Source: Caulobacter sp. Root655 (GTDB taxonomy: Bacteria; Pseudomonadota; Alphaproteobacteria; Caulobacterales; Caulobacteraceae). Taken from it: DNA of 64,000 nt. This document shows positions 7,600 through 20,400 of this stretch, in pieces; position 1 is the first letter of the stretch; each line of letters begins with the position of its first letter. Made by a program: the position numbers and the translations under genes. The stretch covers positions 1 through 64,000 of the forward strand of contig NZ_LMHC01000006.1 of the NCBI RefSeq assembly GCF_001427665.1, read 5' to 3'. The notes under the pieces are model-generated. The model was given only the letters and a program-made list of their open reading frames with translations. It made no database searches and had not been told where the DNA came from.

Positions 7600-10269
7600 A
7601 TGATCGGTGGCCTTCGGGTGGATTGGGGCATAGTCCCCACCCCCGAGGCGCGCGTTCGCGGCCGGTCGGGGAGGTCGAGAGTCGCTGTGTCGGGGTCAAG
7701 CAGGTCGGGGGCGTCCTTGAGGCGCGGCGCCTTCGCGGCCGTGCTCTGCGCGGCCAGCGGCCTGGCCCTGGCGGTATCGACGCCGCGGCCCGCCGAGGCC
7801 GCGAGCTCCACGACGACCCTGCGCTTCGACCTTGCCGCCCAACCGCTCGGCCAGGCGCTCAATCAGCTGGCGCTGCGGAGCAACCGCGAGATCCTGTTCT
7901 CGCCCAACCTGACCGCCGGGCGGCGCAGCCCGGTCCTGAGGGGGGTCTTCACCCCCGAGGAGGCCCTGTCGCGCCTGCTGGCCGGATCGGGCCTGACCGT
8001 CCGGTTGGAGGGGCGCAGCTTCCTGGTCCAGGCGACGCGGCCCGTCGCCCCGCCGCCCGCGCGGCCCACGCCCGCCCCGGCGCCCGCGCCGTCCCCCGAC
8101 ATCGACACGCCGCTGGATTCCGTGGTGGTGACGGCGCTCAAGCGCAGCACCGAGATGCAGAAGACCCCGGTCAGCATGACCGTGCTGACCGGCGAGCAGC
8201 TGTCGCGGCTGGGCATGGTCGACCTGGAGCGCGCCGCCCCGCTGCTGCCGGGCCTGAAGCTGATCTCCACCCCCTTCGGCCGCCGGCTGGTGCTGCGTGG
8301 CGTCTACGGGGCCGGCGAGGCGACCACGGGCCTCTATTACGACGAGACCCCGATGACCGGCCCGGTCGGGACCACGGCCGACCCGGGCCAGATGACGCCG
8401 GAGCTGGCCCTGATCGACGTCGACCGGATCGAACTGCTGCGGGGCCCGCAAGGCACGCTGTACGGCGCGGGGTCGATGGGCGGGGCGCTGCGGGTGCTGT
8501 TCAAGCGCCCGGACCTGACGCAAACCGGCGGCTTCGTCAGCGTCAACGCCGCCAGCGTCGCGCACGGCGAACAGGTCGGCGGGTTCACCGCGGCGTTCAA
8601 TGGCGTGATCGCGCCCGACGTGCTGGCCGCCCGCCTGACGGTCTACGACCAGAGGACGCCGGGCGCGATCGACAACGTCCGACTGGGTCTGTCCGACGTC
8701 GACTCCACGCGGATCAAGGGCGCGCGCCTGGGCGTGCGGTGGGAGCCGACGCCACGGTTGTCACTGCTGCTGACCGGCACCGTCCAGGACAGCCATCGCG
8801 ACGACATTTCGGCCTGGCACGACATAGCGGGCCCCTGGCGCACGCGCCACGCCGCCCGCGCGCCGTTCGACGGCAAGATCGCCCTGGCCAACACCACGCT
8901 GCACTGGAAGGGCGACGCCGTCGACGTCACGGCCACCTCGTCCTGGTATCGCTGGAAGCTGATCCGGCGCTCCGACTACAGCGGCGTGCTGCTGGGCGAG
9001 CGCGACAATCCGGCGGGATGCGCGCGCTACTACGCGCTCGGCGGCCTCTGCGACAGCGGCCAGATGCAGGGCTACACCGCCTATGTCGACAGCCTCTATC
9101 CCGCGATCCTCCGCCAGCCGACCAACCTGACCTCGTCAATCCAGGAGGTCCGCGCCGCGTCGGCGGGCGAAGGCCCGATCAGCTGGACAGTCGGCGCCTA
9201 TCACGAGGTCCGGGACGACCTGATCGACAGCCAGGTGCCGCACGTCGATCCGCTGACGGGCGCGGTGGGCGACCCGGTGATCCTGATCGGCCGGCGCAGC
9301 ATCGACAACCACATCCGCCAGGAGGCGGCGTTCGGCGAGGTCTCCTATGACCCCGCACCGCAGACGCGGCTGACCCTGGGCGCCCGGTGGTTCGAATACG
9401 CCAAGCGCGACCGGGGCGAGGTGCAGATCCCCAACGTGGTGTCGGGCACCTGGGCCGACTATCGGATCGACGCCCGTACCCGGGAACAGGGCTGGAGCCT
9501 GAAGGCTCTGGCCAGTCAGCAGATCACCCCGGACATCCTGGGCTACGTCCAGGTGTCCCAGGGCTTCCGCCCCGGCGGTGTCAATGTGGTGCCCGGCCTG
9601 GCCGACACCCTGGCCCCCTACCGCTCGGACCGCCTGACCAATTACGAAGCCGGGCTGAAGAGCCAGTTCGCCGACCGCCGCTTCACGGCCAATGTCGCCG
9701 TCTACCAGATCGACTGGCGCGACATGCAGTACAGCGCCCAGACCCAGAACCGCGCCTTCTCGTTCCTGACCAATATCGGCGCCAGCCGCATCCGCGGGTT
9801 CGAGGCCGAGTTCACCGCCCGCCAGCTGTGGGGCTGGAACGCCGCCGCCAGCGCCACCTTCACCGACGCGCGCCTGACCGCCGACCAGGTCACCAACACC
9901 GCCATCGGCCTGGGCCTGAGGGGCGACCGCCTGCCGGTGGTTCCCAAGTTCGCGGGCGCCGCGTCGCTGGAGCGCCAATGGCCGTTGACGGCCGCGCTCG
10001 ACGGCCGCTTCCGGATCGACGCGGCCTATACCGGGACGTCGCGCTCGGCGTTCAACCGGGGCAACGCCGACTACCTGAAGATGGGCGGCTACGCGACGTT
10101 CGGCCTGAGCTTCGGCGTCAAGCAGGACGACTGGCGGGCCGACCTGGCGATCGACAACCTGCTGGACCGGGCCGGCCGCGCCTCGGCCCAGCGCAACACC
10201 TCCGGCCCGATCGACTATTTCGGCATCGCGCCCCGCACGCTGCGGCTGACGCTGGAGCGCGGGTTCTAG
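7600..10269 (+). CDS. TonB-dependent receptor with N-terminal STN signalling domain (FecA type)
   Basis: The start chosen is the ATG at 7600, preceded by AGGAGG about 12 bases upstream; the product has 889 residues. A long basic N-terminus and signal helix are followed by the STN domain at about residues 70-140 (TLRFDLAAQPLGQALNQLAL, then GVFTPEEALSRLLAGSGLTV). Next come a Pro-rich linker, a TonB-box-like VVVTALKRS, the plug domain (VDRIELLRGPQGTLYGAG) and a beta-barrel ending in LTLERGF. It imports an unknown ligand through the outer membrane and signals through the divergent FecR/FecI pair. It is clearly paralogous to the receptor at 11709, sharing GLYYDE-P-TGP-GTTAD and the Q-TAY-D segment. 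Confidence 0.93.
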   Translation: MIGGLRVDWGIVPTPEARVRGRSGRSRVAVSGSSRSGASLRRGAFAAVLCAASGLALAVSTPRPAEAASSTTTLRFDLAAQPLGQALNQLALRSNREILFSPNLTAGRRSPVLRGVFTPEEALSRLLAGSGLTVRLEGRSFLVQATRPVAPPPARPTPAPAPAPSPDIDTPLDSVVVTALKRSTEMQKTPVSMTVLTGEQLSRLGMVDLERAAPLLPGLKLISTPFGRRLVLRGVYGAGEATTGLYYDETPMTGPVGTTADPGQMTPELALIDVDRIELLRGPQGTLYGAGSMGGALRVLFKRPDLTQTGGFVSVNAASVAHGEQVGGFTAAFNGVIAPDVLAARLTVYDQRTPGAIDNVRLGLSDVDSTRIKGARLGVRWEPTPRLSLLLTGTVQDSHRDDISAWHDIAGPWRTRHAARAPFDGKIALANTTLHWKGDAVDVTATSSWYRWKLIRRSDYSGVLLGERDNPAGCARYYALGGLCDSGQMQGYTAYVDSLYPAILRQPTNLTSSIQEVRAASAGEGPISWTVGAYHEVRDDLIDSQVPHVDPLTGAVGDPVILIGRRSIDNHIRQEAAFGEVSYDPAPQTRLTLGARWFEYAKRDRGEVQIPNVVSGTWADYRIDARTREQGWSLKALASQQITPDILGYVQVSQGFRPGGVNVVPGLADTLAPYRSDRLTNYEAGLKSQFADRRFTANVAVYQIDWRDMQYSAQTQNRAFSFLTNIGASRIRGFEAEFTARQLWGWNAAASATFTDARLTADQVTNTAIGLGLRGDRLPVVPKFAGAASLERQWPLTAALDGRFRIDAAYTGTSRSAFNRGNADYLKMGGYATFGLSFGVKQDDWRADLAIDNLLDRAGRASAQRNTSGPIDYFGIAPRTLRLTLERGF

Positions 10270-10334
10270 CCGGCGCCGAACCTCGTCAGGCGATGCGGTT
10301 TACATCCGCCGCGTTCGCCCCTAGAAGCCGCGCC

Positions 10335-10415
10335 ATGTCCGTCGTCATGACCAAAGTCATTACCCGCAAAACGACCCGCCTCGGCGGGGCGTGTGCGGGT
10401 GTGCGCGAGGTCTGA
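10335..10415 (+). CDS. Possible leader peptide upstream of asd (26 aa)
   Basis: An ATG at 10335 opens a 26-codon frame reading MSVVMTKVITRKTTR then LGGACAGVREV, ending 97 bases before asd. Four of the first 14 codons are threonine, with one further Met and one Ile; these are end products of the aspartate pathway. The stop codon lies in the loop of a hairpin. This looks like an attenuation leader, but no such leader for asd is known to me, and no clear ribosome binding site precedes it. Confidence 0.4.
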   Translation: MSVVMTKVITRKTTRLGGACAGVREV

Positions 10416-10455
10416 CGCGCACCACCCGGACAGAAGCCCCGCCGATGCGCGGGGC
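10381..10455 (+). promoter_or_regulatory. Candidate attenuator with mutually exclusive hairpins before asd
   Basis: Three pairings are visible. TCGGCGGGGC (10381-10390) is a perfect complement of GCCCCGCCGA (10436-10445). GGGTGTGCGC (10397-10406) pairs with GCGCAC and ACCC (10417-10427) with one bulged C. GCCCCGC (10436-10442) pairs with GCGGGGC (10449-10455). The first and third share the same bases, so they exclude each other as in an attenuator. The last hairpin is followed by CGCTCTATTCC, not a strong U-run, which weakens a terminator reading. Confidence 0.4.
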
Positions 10456-10509
10456 CGCTCTATTCCAGACCGGCACAATCCCGCGCCTCCGCACTCTCAG
10501 GAGACGTAA

Positions 10510-11562
<1,053 letters not shown>

Positions 11563-11708
11563 CGGCTGACGGGGGGTGTGCGGTGATCCGCCGGACACTC
11601 CCCATCCCTCCGCATCCACCCATTTTTTCGCGCGCCGGTGAGGACCCCCCTCCCCCCTACGTCTGAACCTACAGGCCGTCGCCGAACGGTCGAGACGAGG
11701 GGATAATC

Positions 11709-14030
11709 ATGAGACTGCAGTTTCGAGGCCTGAAGGCCCTGGCCCTGGGCGCGACCGCCCTGACCGCCCTGGGCGCGAGCCCCGCCTTCGCCCAGGACGC
11801 GACCCCACAGCCGGCCGACACCACCACGTTCGAGGAAGTGGTCGTCACCGCGCTGAAGCGTTCGACCACCATCCAGACCACGCCCATCAGCATCAGCGCG
11901 GTCACCGAGAAATCGCTGCAAGGCCTGGGAGCGTCGGGCATCCAGGACTATTTCCGCACGGTTCCGAACCTGCAGGTCGAAGGCAACTCGCCGACCAACC
12001 GTCGCCTGACCCTGCGCGGCGTGCGCAGCGCCGGCGAGGCCACGGTCGGCCTCTACTACGATGAAATCCCGCTGACCGGCCCGGCCGGCACCACCGCCGA
12101 CGCCAGCTCGACCAGCGCCGACGTCAACCTGTTCGACGTCGAGCGCGTCGAGGTCCTGCGCGGCCCGCAAGGCACGCTATACGGCTCCGGCTCGATGGGC
12201 GGCACGCTGCGGGTGATCCTCAACAAGCCCAACAGCAGCCAGTATTCCGGCGCGGTCGAGGCCGGCGGCACGATCACCAAGGACGGCGGCCCCGGCTATT
12301 CGGTCAAGGGCATGGTCAACGTGCCGCTGATCGAGGACAAGCTGGCCGCCCGCCTGGTGCTGTATAAGGCCGAGCAGGACGGCTATGTCGACGACGTCCT
12401 GTTGAACAAGAAGGACATCAACGGCCAGCACTCGTCCGGCGGCCGCCTGATGCTGGGCTTCACCCCGACCGAAGACCTGACGATCAATGCCTCGGGCCTG
12501 TTCCAGAAGACCACCCTGGACGGCCAGAACAGCTGGTACCCGGCCCTCGGCGCCAAGGACTATTCGACCAACGCCCGCACGATCGCCCCGACCGACGACA
12601 ACCTGCGCGTCTACAACGTCACCGCCAAGTGGGACCTGGGCTTCGTCACGGTCACCGGGACCTCGTCCTACTACAAGTGGACCCTGCTGCGGAATTCCGA
12701 CTACAGCCCCACCTTGTCGGCCAACCGCGCCAACGCCACCTCGTGCCGCAACTACATCGCCGGCGCTCCGCCCGCGGCGGGGGCTCCGGCCAATCCCGCC
12801 TGCACCCCGGCCCAGATGACGCAGTACACCGCCTATGCCGACAGCCGCACCCCCGGGGCGCTCTACCAGCCGATGGGCCTGACCTCGTGGAACCACGAGC
12901 TGCGGATGAACGGCTCGCTGTTCGACGACAAGATCGACTGGACCGCGGGCGTCTACTACGAGGACCGTTCGGACTACATCGAGAGCCAGGTCGCCAAGGC
13001 CGACGCCACGACCGGCGCGATCAATCCCAGCGACCTGACCGCCTGGCGCCATGTCGGCACCGACACCAAGCAGACGGCCTTCTTCGGCGAGATCACCTAC
13101 AAGCCGGTCGAGAAGCTGAGCCTGACCGGCGGCATCCGCCGCTTCAACTACGACAAGACCGTCTCGGGCCAGGTGCTGATCAGCAACTTCATCACCCAGT
13201 CCTATGTCGGTCCGGCCGCCCAGGTCGACGCCAGCGCCGACGGCTGGGTCAGCAAGCTCAATGTCAGCTACCAGTTCACGCCGGACGTCATGGTCTACGG
13301 CCTGGCCGCCAAGGGCTTCCGCCCCGGCGGCGCCAACAACATTCCAGGCCTGTCGACCGCCCTGCTGGCCTACCAGCCCGACAGCCTGTGGAACTACGAG
13401 GCCGGCGTGAAGAGCCAGTGGTTCGATCGTCGCCTGACCCTGAACGCCGCCGCGTACCAGATCGACTGGAGCAACATGCAGATCTCGGCGACCAGCGCCA
13501 ACGGAGCCTTCAGCTACCTGACCAACGCCGGCACGGCGCGGATCAAGGGCTTCGAGCTGGAAGCCATCGCCAGACCCATGCGCGGCCTGACCCTGAACGC
13601 CACGGCCGCCTTCGTCGACGCCAAGCTGACCGAGGACCAGGCCAATTCGACCATCCTGATCACCGGCTCGACCGGCCTGCGCGGCGACACCTTCCCGAAC
13701 GTCGCCGACTTCAGCGGTTCGGCCTCGGTCGAATATAGCTGGCCGCTGATGGGCGACATCAACGGCCTGGTGCGCGCCGACTACGCCTATGTCGGCGAGT
13801 CCGCCTCGCAGTTCCGCCCGACCTACGTCTATTACGAAAAGCAGGGCGACTACGGCTACGCCAACCTGCGCGGCGGCGTCGAGGGCCCGGACTGGGGCGC
13901 CTATCTGTTCATCAACAACGTCGGCAATGAAGTCGGCCTGATGAGCGTGACCTCGGCGCTCAACAACAAGCAGCAGGCGGTCAGCATCAACCCGCGCACC
14001 GCCGGCTTCTCGATCCGCAAGCGCTTCTAG
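11709..14030 (+). CDS. TonB-dependent receptor (no STN domain)
   Basis: The product has 773 residues. The signal peptide ends in ASPAFAQ, followed by FEEVVVTALKRS (TonB-box region), a plug domain with FDVERVEVLRGPQGTLYGSG, and a beta-barrel ending in GFSIRKRF with the terminal Phe typical of outer-membrane proteins. AGGGG lies 8 bases before the ATG. It is a close paralogue of the receptor at 7600 but lacks the STN domain, so it does not itself signal through FecR. The substrate is unknown. A strong terminator follows at 14054. Confidence 0.93.
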   Translation: MRLQFRGLKALALGATALTALGASPAFAQDATPQPADTTTFEEVVVTALKRSTTIQTTPISISAVTEKSLQGLGASGIQDYFRTVPNLQVEGNSPTNRRLTLRGVRSAGEATVGLYYDEIPLTGPAGTTADASSTSADVNLFDVERVEVLRGPQGTLYGSGSMGGTLRVILNKPNSSQYSGAVEAGGTITKDGGPGYSVKGMVNVPLIEDKLAARLVLYKAEQDGYVDDVLLNKKDINGQHSSGGRLMLGFTPTEDLTINASGLFQKTTLDGQNSWYPALGAKDYSTNARTIAPTDDNLRVYNVTAKWDLGFVTVTGTSSYYKWTLLRNSDYSPTLSANRANATSCRNYIAGAPPAAGAPANPACTPAQMTQYTAYADSRTPGALYQPMGLTSWNHELRMNGSLFDDKIDWTAGVYYEDRSDYIESQVAKADATTGAINPSDLTAWRHVGTDTKQTAFFGEITYKPVEKLSLTGGIRRFNYDKTVSGQVLISNFITQSYVGPAAQVDASADGWVSKLNVSYQFTPDVMVYGLAAKGFRPGGANNIPGLSTALLAYQPDSLWNYEAGVKSQWFDRRLTLNAAAYQIDWSNMQISATSANGAFSYLTNAGTARIKGFELEAIARPMRGLTLNATAAFVDAKLTEDQANSTILITGSTGLRGDTFPNVADFSGSASVEYSWPLMGDINGLVRADYAYVGESASQFRPTYVYYEKQGDYGYANLRGGVEGPDWGAYLFINNVGNEVGLMSVTSALNNKQQAVSINPRTAGFSIRKRF

Positions 14031-14053
14031 CCCGCTCTAGACCCGCGCATGGG

Positions 14054-14086
14054 AACGGCCCCGAAGCGATGCTTCGGGGCCGTTTT
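14054..14086 (+). terminator. Rho-independent terminator after the second TBDR
   Basis: AACGGCCCCGAAGC (14054-14067) pairs perfectly with GCTTCGGGGCCGTT (14071-14084) around a 3-base loop, followed by further T residues. It begins 23 bases after the TBDR stop. Confidence 0.85.
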
Positions 14087-14110
14087 CCGTTTGAAGCCAG
14101 ATGGCGCTCG

Positions 14111-14218
14111 GTGCGTCCTTCGAGGCTTCGCCTTCGGCTCGCACCTCAGGATGAGGAGCGCTGTTGCTGAAATCCTCATCCTGAGGCGCCCTCCATGGGA
14201 GGGCCTCGAAGGACGCAC
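14111..14218. repeat. Palindromic repeat, family C copy 1
   Basis: GTGCGTCCTTCGAGG and its reverse complement form the outer arms; CTCAGGATGAGG and CCTCATCCTGAG form the inner arms. Related copies are at 30041-30230, 44456-44609 and, as a shorter form, 50413-50523. Confidence 0.85.
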
Positions 14219-14250
14219 GGCCCGTCACCATCGCCTATCGTCCGCGGAAC

Positions 14251-15123
14251 CTATGGAACCCTCTCCAAAAACGCCGTCAGCGCCTGCCGCGCGGCCGGTT
14301 CGGTCAGCAGCGGGGCATGGCCGACGCGCGGCACCTCGGCGACCATCATGCCCGGCGCCATACGCCGCATGCCGGCGACGGTCCGGGCCGACAGCAGGTC
14401 CGAGAGCGCGCCGCGCAGCAGCAGCGTCGGGCGACCGCGCGCCAGCCGGATGAACAGCAGCCAGGCCAGCAGCGACCGCCGCTTGGGCGGCCTGGCCTTC
14501 AGCGGCACGGCGATCGACAGGTCGTAGTCGAGGGCCGGCCGACCGGCTTCGTCCTCGCGGAACCATTGCCGCGCGAAGACCCGCCAGTCCTCCGGACCGA
14601 AGTCCGGAAACGCCACGCCGCTGGTGGCCGCCAGGTAGTCGGCGGCGGCGGCCCAGTCGGCGGCCTCGAACGGCTTGCCGGCATAGGCGGCGATCCGCTC
14701 CAGGCCCTCCCGCGCGATCTCGGGCCCGACGTCGTTGAGCACCGCCCCGGCCACGGCGCGCGGCCGCATCGAGGCCAGCAGCAGGGTGATCAGACCGCCC
14801 ATCGAGGTGCCCACGAACACCGCCCGGCCGATCCCCAGCCCATCCATCAAGGCCAGCACGTCGCGGGCATAGACCAGCGGCTGGTAGCGCATCGGGTCCG
14901 GCGACGGATCGGACCGCCCCCGTCCCCGCACGTCGAGGACCAGCACCCGCCGCCCCTGCCCGGCGATCCACGGCGCGACGTCCGCGAAGTCCTTGGAGTT
15001 GCGGGTCAGGCCGTGGAGGCAGATCACCGGCAGGCGGGCGGGGCCGGCGGCGGCCGGATAGTCCCGCGCGTAGAGCGACAGGCCATCGGCCGAACGCCAG
15101 CGTCTTTCGACAAACCCGGCCAT
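14251..15123 (-). CDS. Alpha/beta hydrolase
   Basis: The 290-aa protein has the alpha/beta-hydrolase fold. VICLHGLTRNSKDFADVAPW gives the oxyanion region, VLDVRGRGRSDPSP follows, GTSMGG carries the nucleophile Ser, and VPRVGHAPLLTEP carries the catalytic His. There is no signal peptide, so it is probably cytoplasmic. It begins 2 bases after the stop of the TBDR at 15126 and is surely in the same operon. Its job is probably hydrolysis of the ester or lactone that the receptor imports, under the divergent TetR regulator. The substrate cannot be read from the sequence. Confidence 0.88.
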   Translation of the reverse strand: MAGFVERRWRSADGLSLYARDYPAAAGPARLPVICLHGLTRNSKDFADVAPWIAGQGRRVLVLDVRGRGRSDPSPDPMRYQPLVYARDVLALMDGLGIGRAVFVGTSMGGLITLLLASMRPRAVAGAVLNDVGPEIAREGLERIAAYAGKPFEAADWAAAADYLAATSGVAFPDFGPEDWRVFARQWFREDEAGRPALDYDLSIAVPLKARPPKRRSLLAWLLFIRLARGRPTLLLRGALSDLLSARTVAGMRRMAPGMMVAEVPRVGHAPLLTEPAARQALTAFLERVP

Positions 15124-15125
15124 GC

Positions 15126-17429
<2,304 letters not shown>

Positions 17430-17499
17430 CTTCGCCTCCCCAATGGCCGGACGTTATCTCATCCTGACTCGTATGAATTATGAATAGGCGGCAACCCTC

Positions 17500-17528
17500 A
17501 TTCCCGTCAATCATTGAAAGGCGGGAAT
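17500..17528. promoter_or_regulatory. Inverted repeat between TBDR and TetR gene, candidate operator
   Basis: ATTCCCG (17500-17506) and CGGGAAT (17522-17528) form a perfect 7-bp inverted repeat with a 15-base spacer. It lies 71-99 bases upstream of the TBDR start and just before the TetR gene. A TetR dimer site is a reasonable guess, not shown. Confidence 0.35.
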
Positions 17529-17554
17529 TCGCACGACCTATAAAATGCGTACCG

Positions 17555-18247
17555 ATGTGGATGTATCGTGAGGACGTTGACGCTGCGGGCGCGAGGCCCT
17601 ACCCATCGATCGTGGCAAAGTCCGATGAGAGGGCGTCGATCGACGCCGCCGCGCCCGCGCCGAAGGCCAGGCCGCTCCGCCCGCGCAAGGGCGCCAAGCC
17701 CGGCCCCAAGCGGCGGCTTGGCGAGGAGGCGTGGTTCGAGGCCGCCCTCGAACTGCTGACCGAAGGCGGCATCCAGGAGGTGCGCGTCGACGCCCTGGCC
17801 CAGAGGCTGGGGGTGACCAAGGGCATGTTCTATGTCCGCTTCGAGTCGCGCGACGCCTTTCTCGACGGCATGCTCGACCATTGGCGCCGGCGCTCCACGA
17901 TCACGCGGGTGGCCGAACTCGGCGCGGTGGACGAACCGCCGGCCGACCGCCTGCTGCGGATCTTCGCGCTGTCGCGCACCGAGCGCGCCCAGACCGGGGC
18001 CTGGATCGAGACCGCCCTGCGCGTCTGGGCCCAGCGCGACCCGCGGCCGGCCCGGGTGCTGGCGGAGATCGACCAGCTGCGGCTGATGTATGTCGAGCAG
18101 GTGCTGGTCGCCAACGGCGTGCCGCGCCCCGAGGCGACCGCGCGCGGCTTCGTGATCTATTCCTATCTGATCTGCGACACCATGCTGCCGGGCGACCGCG
18201 ACGGCCTGCGCGAGCTTTGCCGAAGCTTCCTGGCGAGTGGGACCTAG
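17555..18247 (+). CDS. TetR-family transcriptional regulator
   Basis: The frame codes for about 230 residues from the ATG at 17555. The start is uncertain: the frame is open upstream to 17480, and a GTG at 17611 is also possible. After a basic Pro/Arg-rich stretch (RPLRPRKGAKPGPKRRL) comes the TetR DNA-binding domain, seen as AWFEAALELLTEGGIQEVRV then DALAQRLGVTKGMFYVRFES with the MFYVRF signature. A helical C-terminal ligand domain follows. It is divergent from the TBDR/hydrolase operon and probably represses it until a ligand appears. Confidence 0.85.
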   Translation: MWMYREDVDAAGARPYPSIVAKSDERASIDAAAPAPKARPLRPRKGAKPGPKRRLGEEAWFEAALELLTEGGIQEVRVDALAQRLGVTKGMFYVRFESRDAFLDGMLDHWRRRSTITRVAELGAVDEPPADRLLRIFALSRTERAQTGAWIETALRVWAQRDPRPARVLAEIDQLRLMYVEQVLVANGVPRPEATARGFVIYSYLICDTMLPGDRDGLRELCRSFLASGT

Positions 18248-18321
18248 GGTTCGGACGCCAGCGCCTAGTGTCCGCGCTCAATTAAACGCCTGAACTCCCA
18301 AGCGTTATCAAATCCCCTCCG

Positions 18322-18438
18322 GTTGTCATCCCGGCCGCAGCGAAGCGGAGAGCCGGGACCCAGGGGCCAAGCGCGGTGCGGTTGCCCTGGGTCCCGGCTC
18401 TGCGGTCCGCTACGCGGCCCTACGGCCGGGATGACAAC
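18322..18438. repeat. Palindromic repeat, family B copy 2
   Basis: GTTGTCATCCCGGCCG and CGGCCGGGATGACAAC form the outer arms; internal AGCCGGGACCCAGGG and CCCTGGGTCCCGGCT extend the pairing to more than 30 bp in all. It lies between the convergent TetR and kinase genes. Confidence 0.85.
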
Positions 18439-18471
18439 AAAAGAGGTGGGTTCCGATGGAATCCGTCCCCG

Positions 18472-20193
18472 TCAGGGCGCGAAGCGCACCGGCAGGAAGG
18501 CCTCGACGCCGGTGGGCGCGAAGACGAGCCTGGGCTTGCCGCCCAGGTCCGCGGCCAGGCCGCCGTCCAGGAGGCGGGAGCCGAAGCCCTTGCGGCTGGG
18601 CGTCTGGACGGCCGGACCGTCGGTCTCCTTCCATCGCACGACACCCTGCGCGCCGTCGACCGGCTCCCAGGCGATCGTGATCTTCCCGGCGGGCGTCGAA
18701 AGCGCGCCGTACTTCACCGCGTTGGTGCCCAGTTCGTGGATGGCCAGCGCCAGGGCCAGGGCCGCGCTGGGCCCGACGCGCAGGCCGGGTCCCCGAATTT
18801 CGATCCGTTCCTGGTCCCGATCGTCGGTGAACGGACGCATGCCCTGGCGGATGATGTCGTCGATGGCCGCACCCTCCCAGCTCTCGCGGGTCAGGATGTC
18901 GTGGGCGGCCGACATCGCCAGCAGGCGGTCCACCAGCCGTTCGCGCACGTGCGCCGGCGTCTCGTCGGCCCGCAGCGTCTGCCGGGCGATCGACTGGACC
19001 GACGAAAGCGTGTTCTTCACACGGTGGTTGAGTTCGTTGATCAGCAGGCGCTGCCGCAGCTCCGCGGCCTTGATGTCGGTCAGGTCCATGGCCATGCCGA
19101 TATAGCCGAGGAACTGACCGTCCCCGCCGATCCGGGGCCTGGCGCTGGCCAGCATCCATCGGTAGGCGCCGCTGTCGTTGCGAAACCGCGCCTCGAACCT
19201 GTAGGGCTGCAGCCCCGCCCTCGCCGTCACCCTCTGCGCCAGGACGCCCGGGATGTCCTCGGGGTGGATGAGGTCGATCCAGACGTCGCCGAGCAAGGCC
19301 TCGCGCTCCAGGCCGGCGAATTCAGCGAAGGCCTGGTTGGCGAAATCTATGCCGCCGACGGCGGACGTCATCCAGACGGGCGCCGGCGCCGCGTCGGCCA
19401 TGGCCCGGAAGCGGGCTTCGCTTTCGCGCAGCTGCTCCTCGGCGCCCCTCCGCTCGGTGACGTCGGTGTGGACGCCGATCCACTCGCGGATCGCCCCGTC
19501 GTCCTCGAGCGCCGGCACGGCCCGGACCATGAAAATCCGCCAGACGCCGTCGTGACGACGCACGCGATGCTCGAAGATGAAGGGCCGCCGCTCGCGCACC
19601 GCCGCGTCCCAGGCCTGGACGGTGGGTTCGGCGTCGTCGGGGTGAACGGCCTTGGACCAGCCGTACCCTTGATACTCGGCCTGGGTCTGGCCGGTCAGAG
19701 CGGCCCATCCCGGCTGTTCGCCAACCATCTCGCCGGCGGCGTTGTTGGTCCACAGCACGCCTTGGACGGCGTCGATCGCCGCCCGGAACCGGGCCTCGCT
19801 CACCGCCAGCCTGGCGATCGCCTCGCGGCGTTCGGAGATATCGCGAATGAAGCCCAGGAAGATCTGGGAGGGCGGCTCGCCATAGGCCGTGATCGAAAGC
19901 TCGATCGGGAACTCCGACTGATCCCGCCGCACGGCGCTGAGCTCGAGGACGCGACCCAGAACCGCCCCCTCGCCCGTCGCCAGGAAGCGCGTCAGGCCGC
20001 GCTTGTGCGCCTCGCGCAGTTGGGGCGGCACGATGGTGTCGCCCAGCTTCCGACCCAGCACGTCCTCGCGCCGCCATCCGAAGATCCGTTCGGCGCGGAC
20101 GTTCCAATCGACGATGGCCCCGCTGGCGTCCATCACCACGACGGCGTCGATCGCCGTGTTCAAGATCGGCTGAAGCGCGACAAGGTCGAACAA
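18472..20193 (-). CDS. PAS-domain sensor histidine kinase, HWE family
   Basis: The product has 573 residues, beginning at a TTG at 20193 with GGAG 5 bases upstream. Three PAS domains occupy roughly residues 1-375: AVVVMDASGAIVDWNVRAE with FLGFIRDISERRE, GVLWTNNAAGEMVG with EWIGVHTDVTERR, and VWMTSAVGGIDFANQAF with YIGMAMDLTDIK. The kinase part then shows the phospho-acceptor His in INELNHRVKNTLSSVQSIA, the N-box HELGTNAVKYGALS, and the W-x-E of ITIAWEPV that defines HWE kinases. No membrane segment is visible, so it senses a cytoplasmic signal. It is divergent from a small protein and a receiver at 20401-21258. Confidence 0.92.
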   Translation of the reverse strand: MFDLVALQPILNTAIDAVVVMDASGAIVDWNVRAERIFGWRREDVLGRKLGDTIVPPQLREAHKRGLTRFLATGEGAVLGRVLELSAVRRDQSEFPIELSITAYGEPPSQIFLGFIRDISERREAIARLAVSEARFRAAIDAVQGVLWTNNAAGEMVGEQPGWAALTGQTQAEYQGYGWSKAVHPDDAEPTVQAWDAAVRERRPFIFEHRVRRHDGVWRIFMVRAVPALEDDGAIREWIGVHTDVTERRGAEEQLRESEARFRAMADAAPAPVWMTSAVGGIDFANQAFAEFAGLEREALLGDVWIDLIHPEDIPGVLAQRVTARAGLQPYRFEARFRNDSGAYRWMLASARPRIGGDGQFLGYIGMAMDLTDIKAAELRQRLLINELNHRVKNTLSSVQSIARQTLRADETPAHVRERLVDRLLAMSAAHDILTRESWEGAAIDDIIRQGMRPFTDDRDQERIEIRGPGLRVGPSAALALALAIHELGTNAVKYGALSTPAGKITIAWEPVDGAQGVVRWKETDGPAVQTPSRKGFGSRLLDGGLAADLGGKPRLVFAPTGVEAFLPVRFAP

Positions 20194-20400
20194 GGCGACT
20201 CCAACCCGTTACATGGCGAACCAGTGCTACATGACGTCGTCGCGACTGTGAACGGGTCGCCGACTAGCGCGGGGCGATCCGAAATGGGTCCGCCCCGGAC
20301 CGAGTGGCCACTGCGCGACGTTGTCGCAAGGCGCTCCAGGTTTATCCGCCGTTAAGCCCGTTCTCACCTAACTCCGAGGATAGGCCGGAGATCACAGTCC

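Noticed and set aside
14037-14231. Short minus-strand frames of 63-64 codons over repeat family C and the terminator
   Set aside because: They are made of repeat and terminator sequence and cannot be supported as genes.
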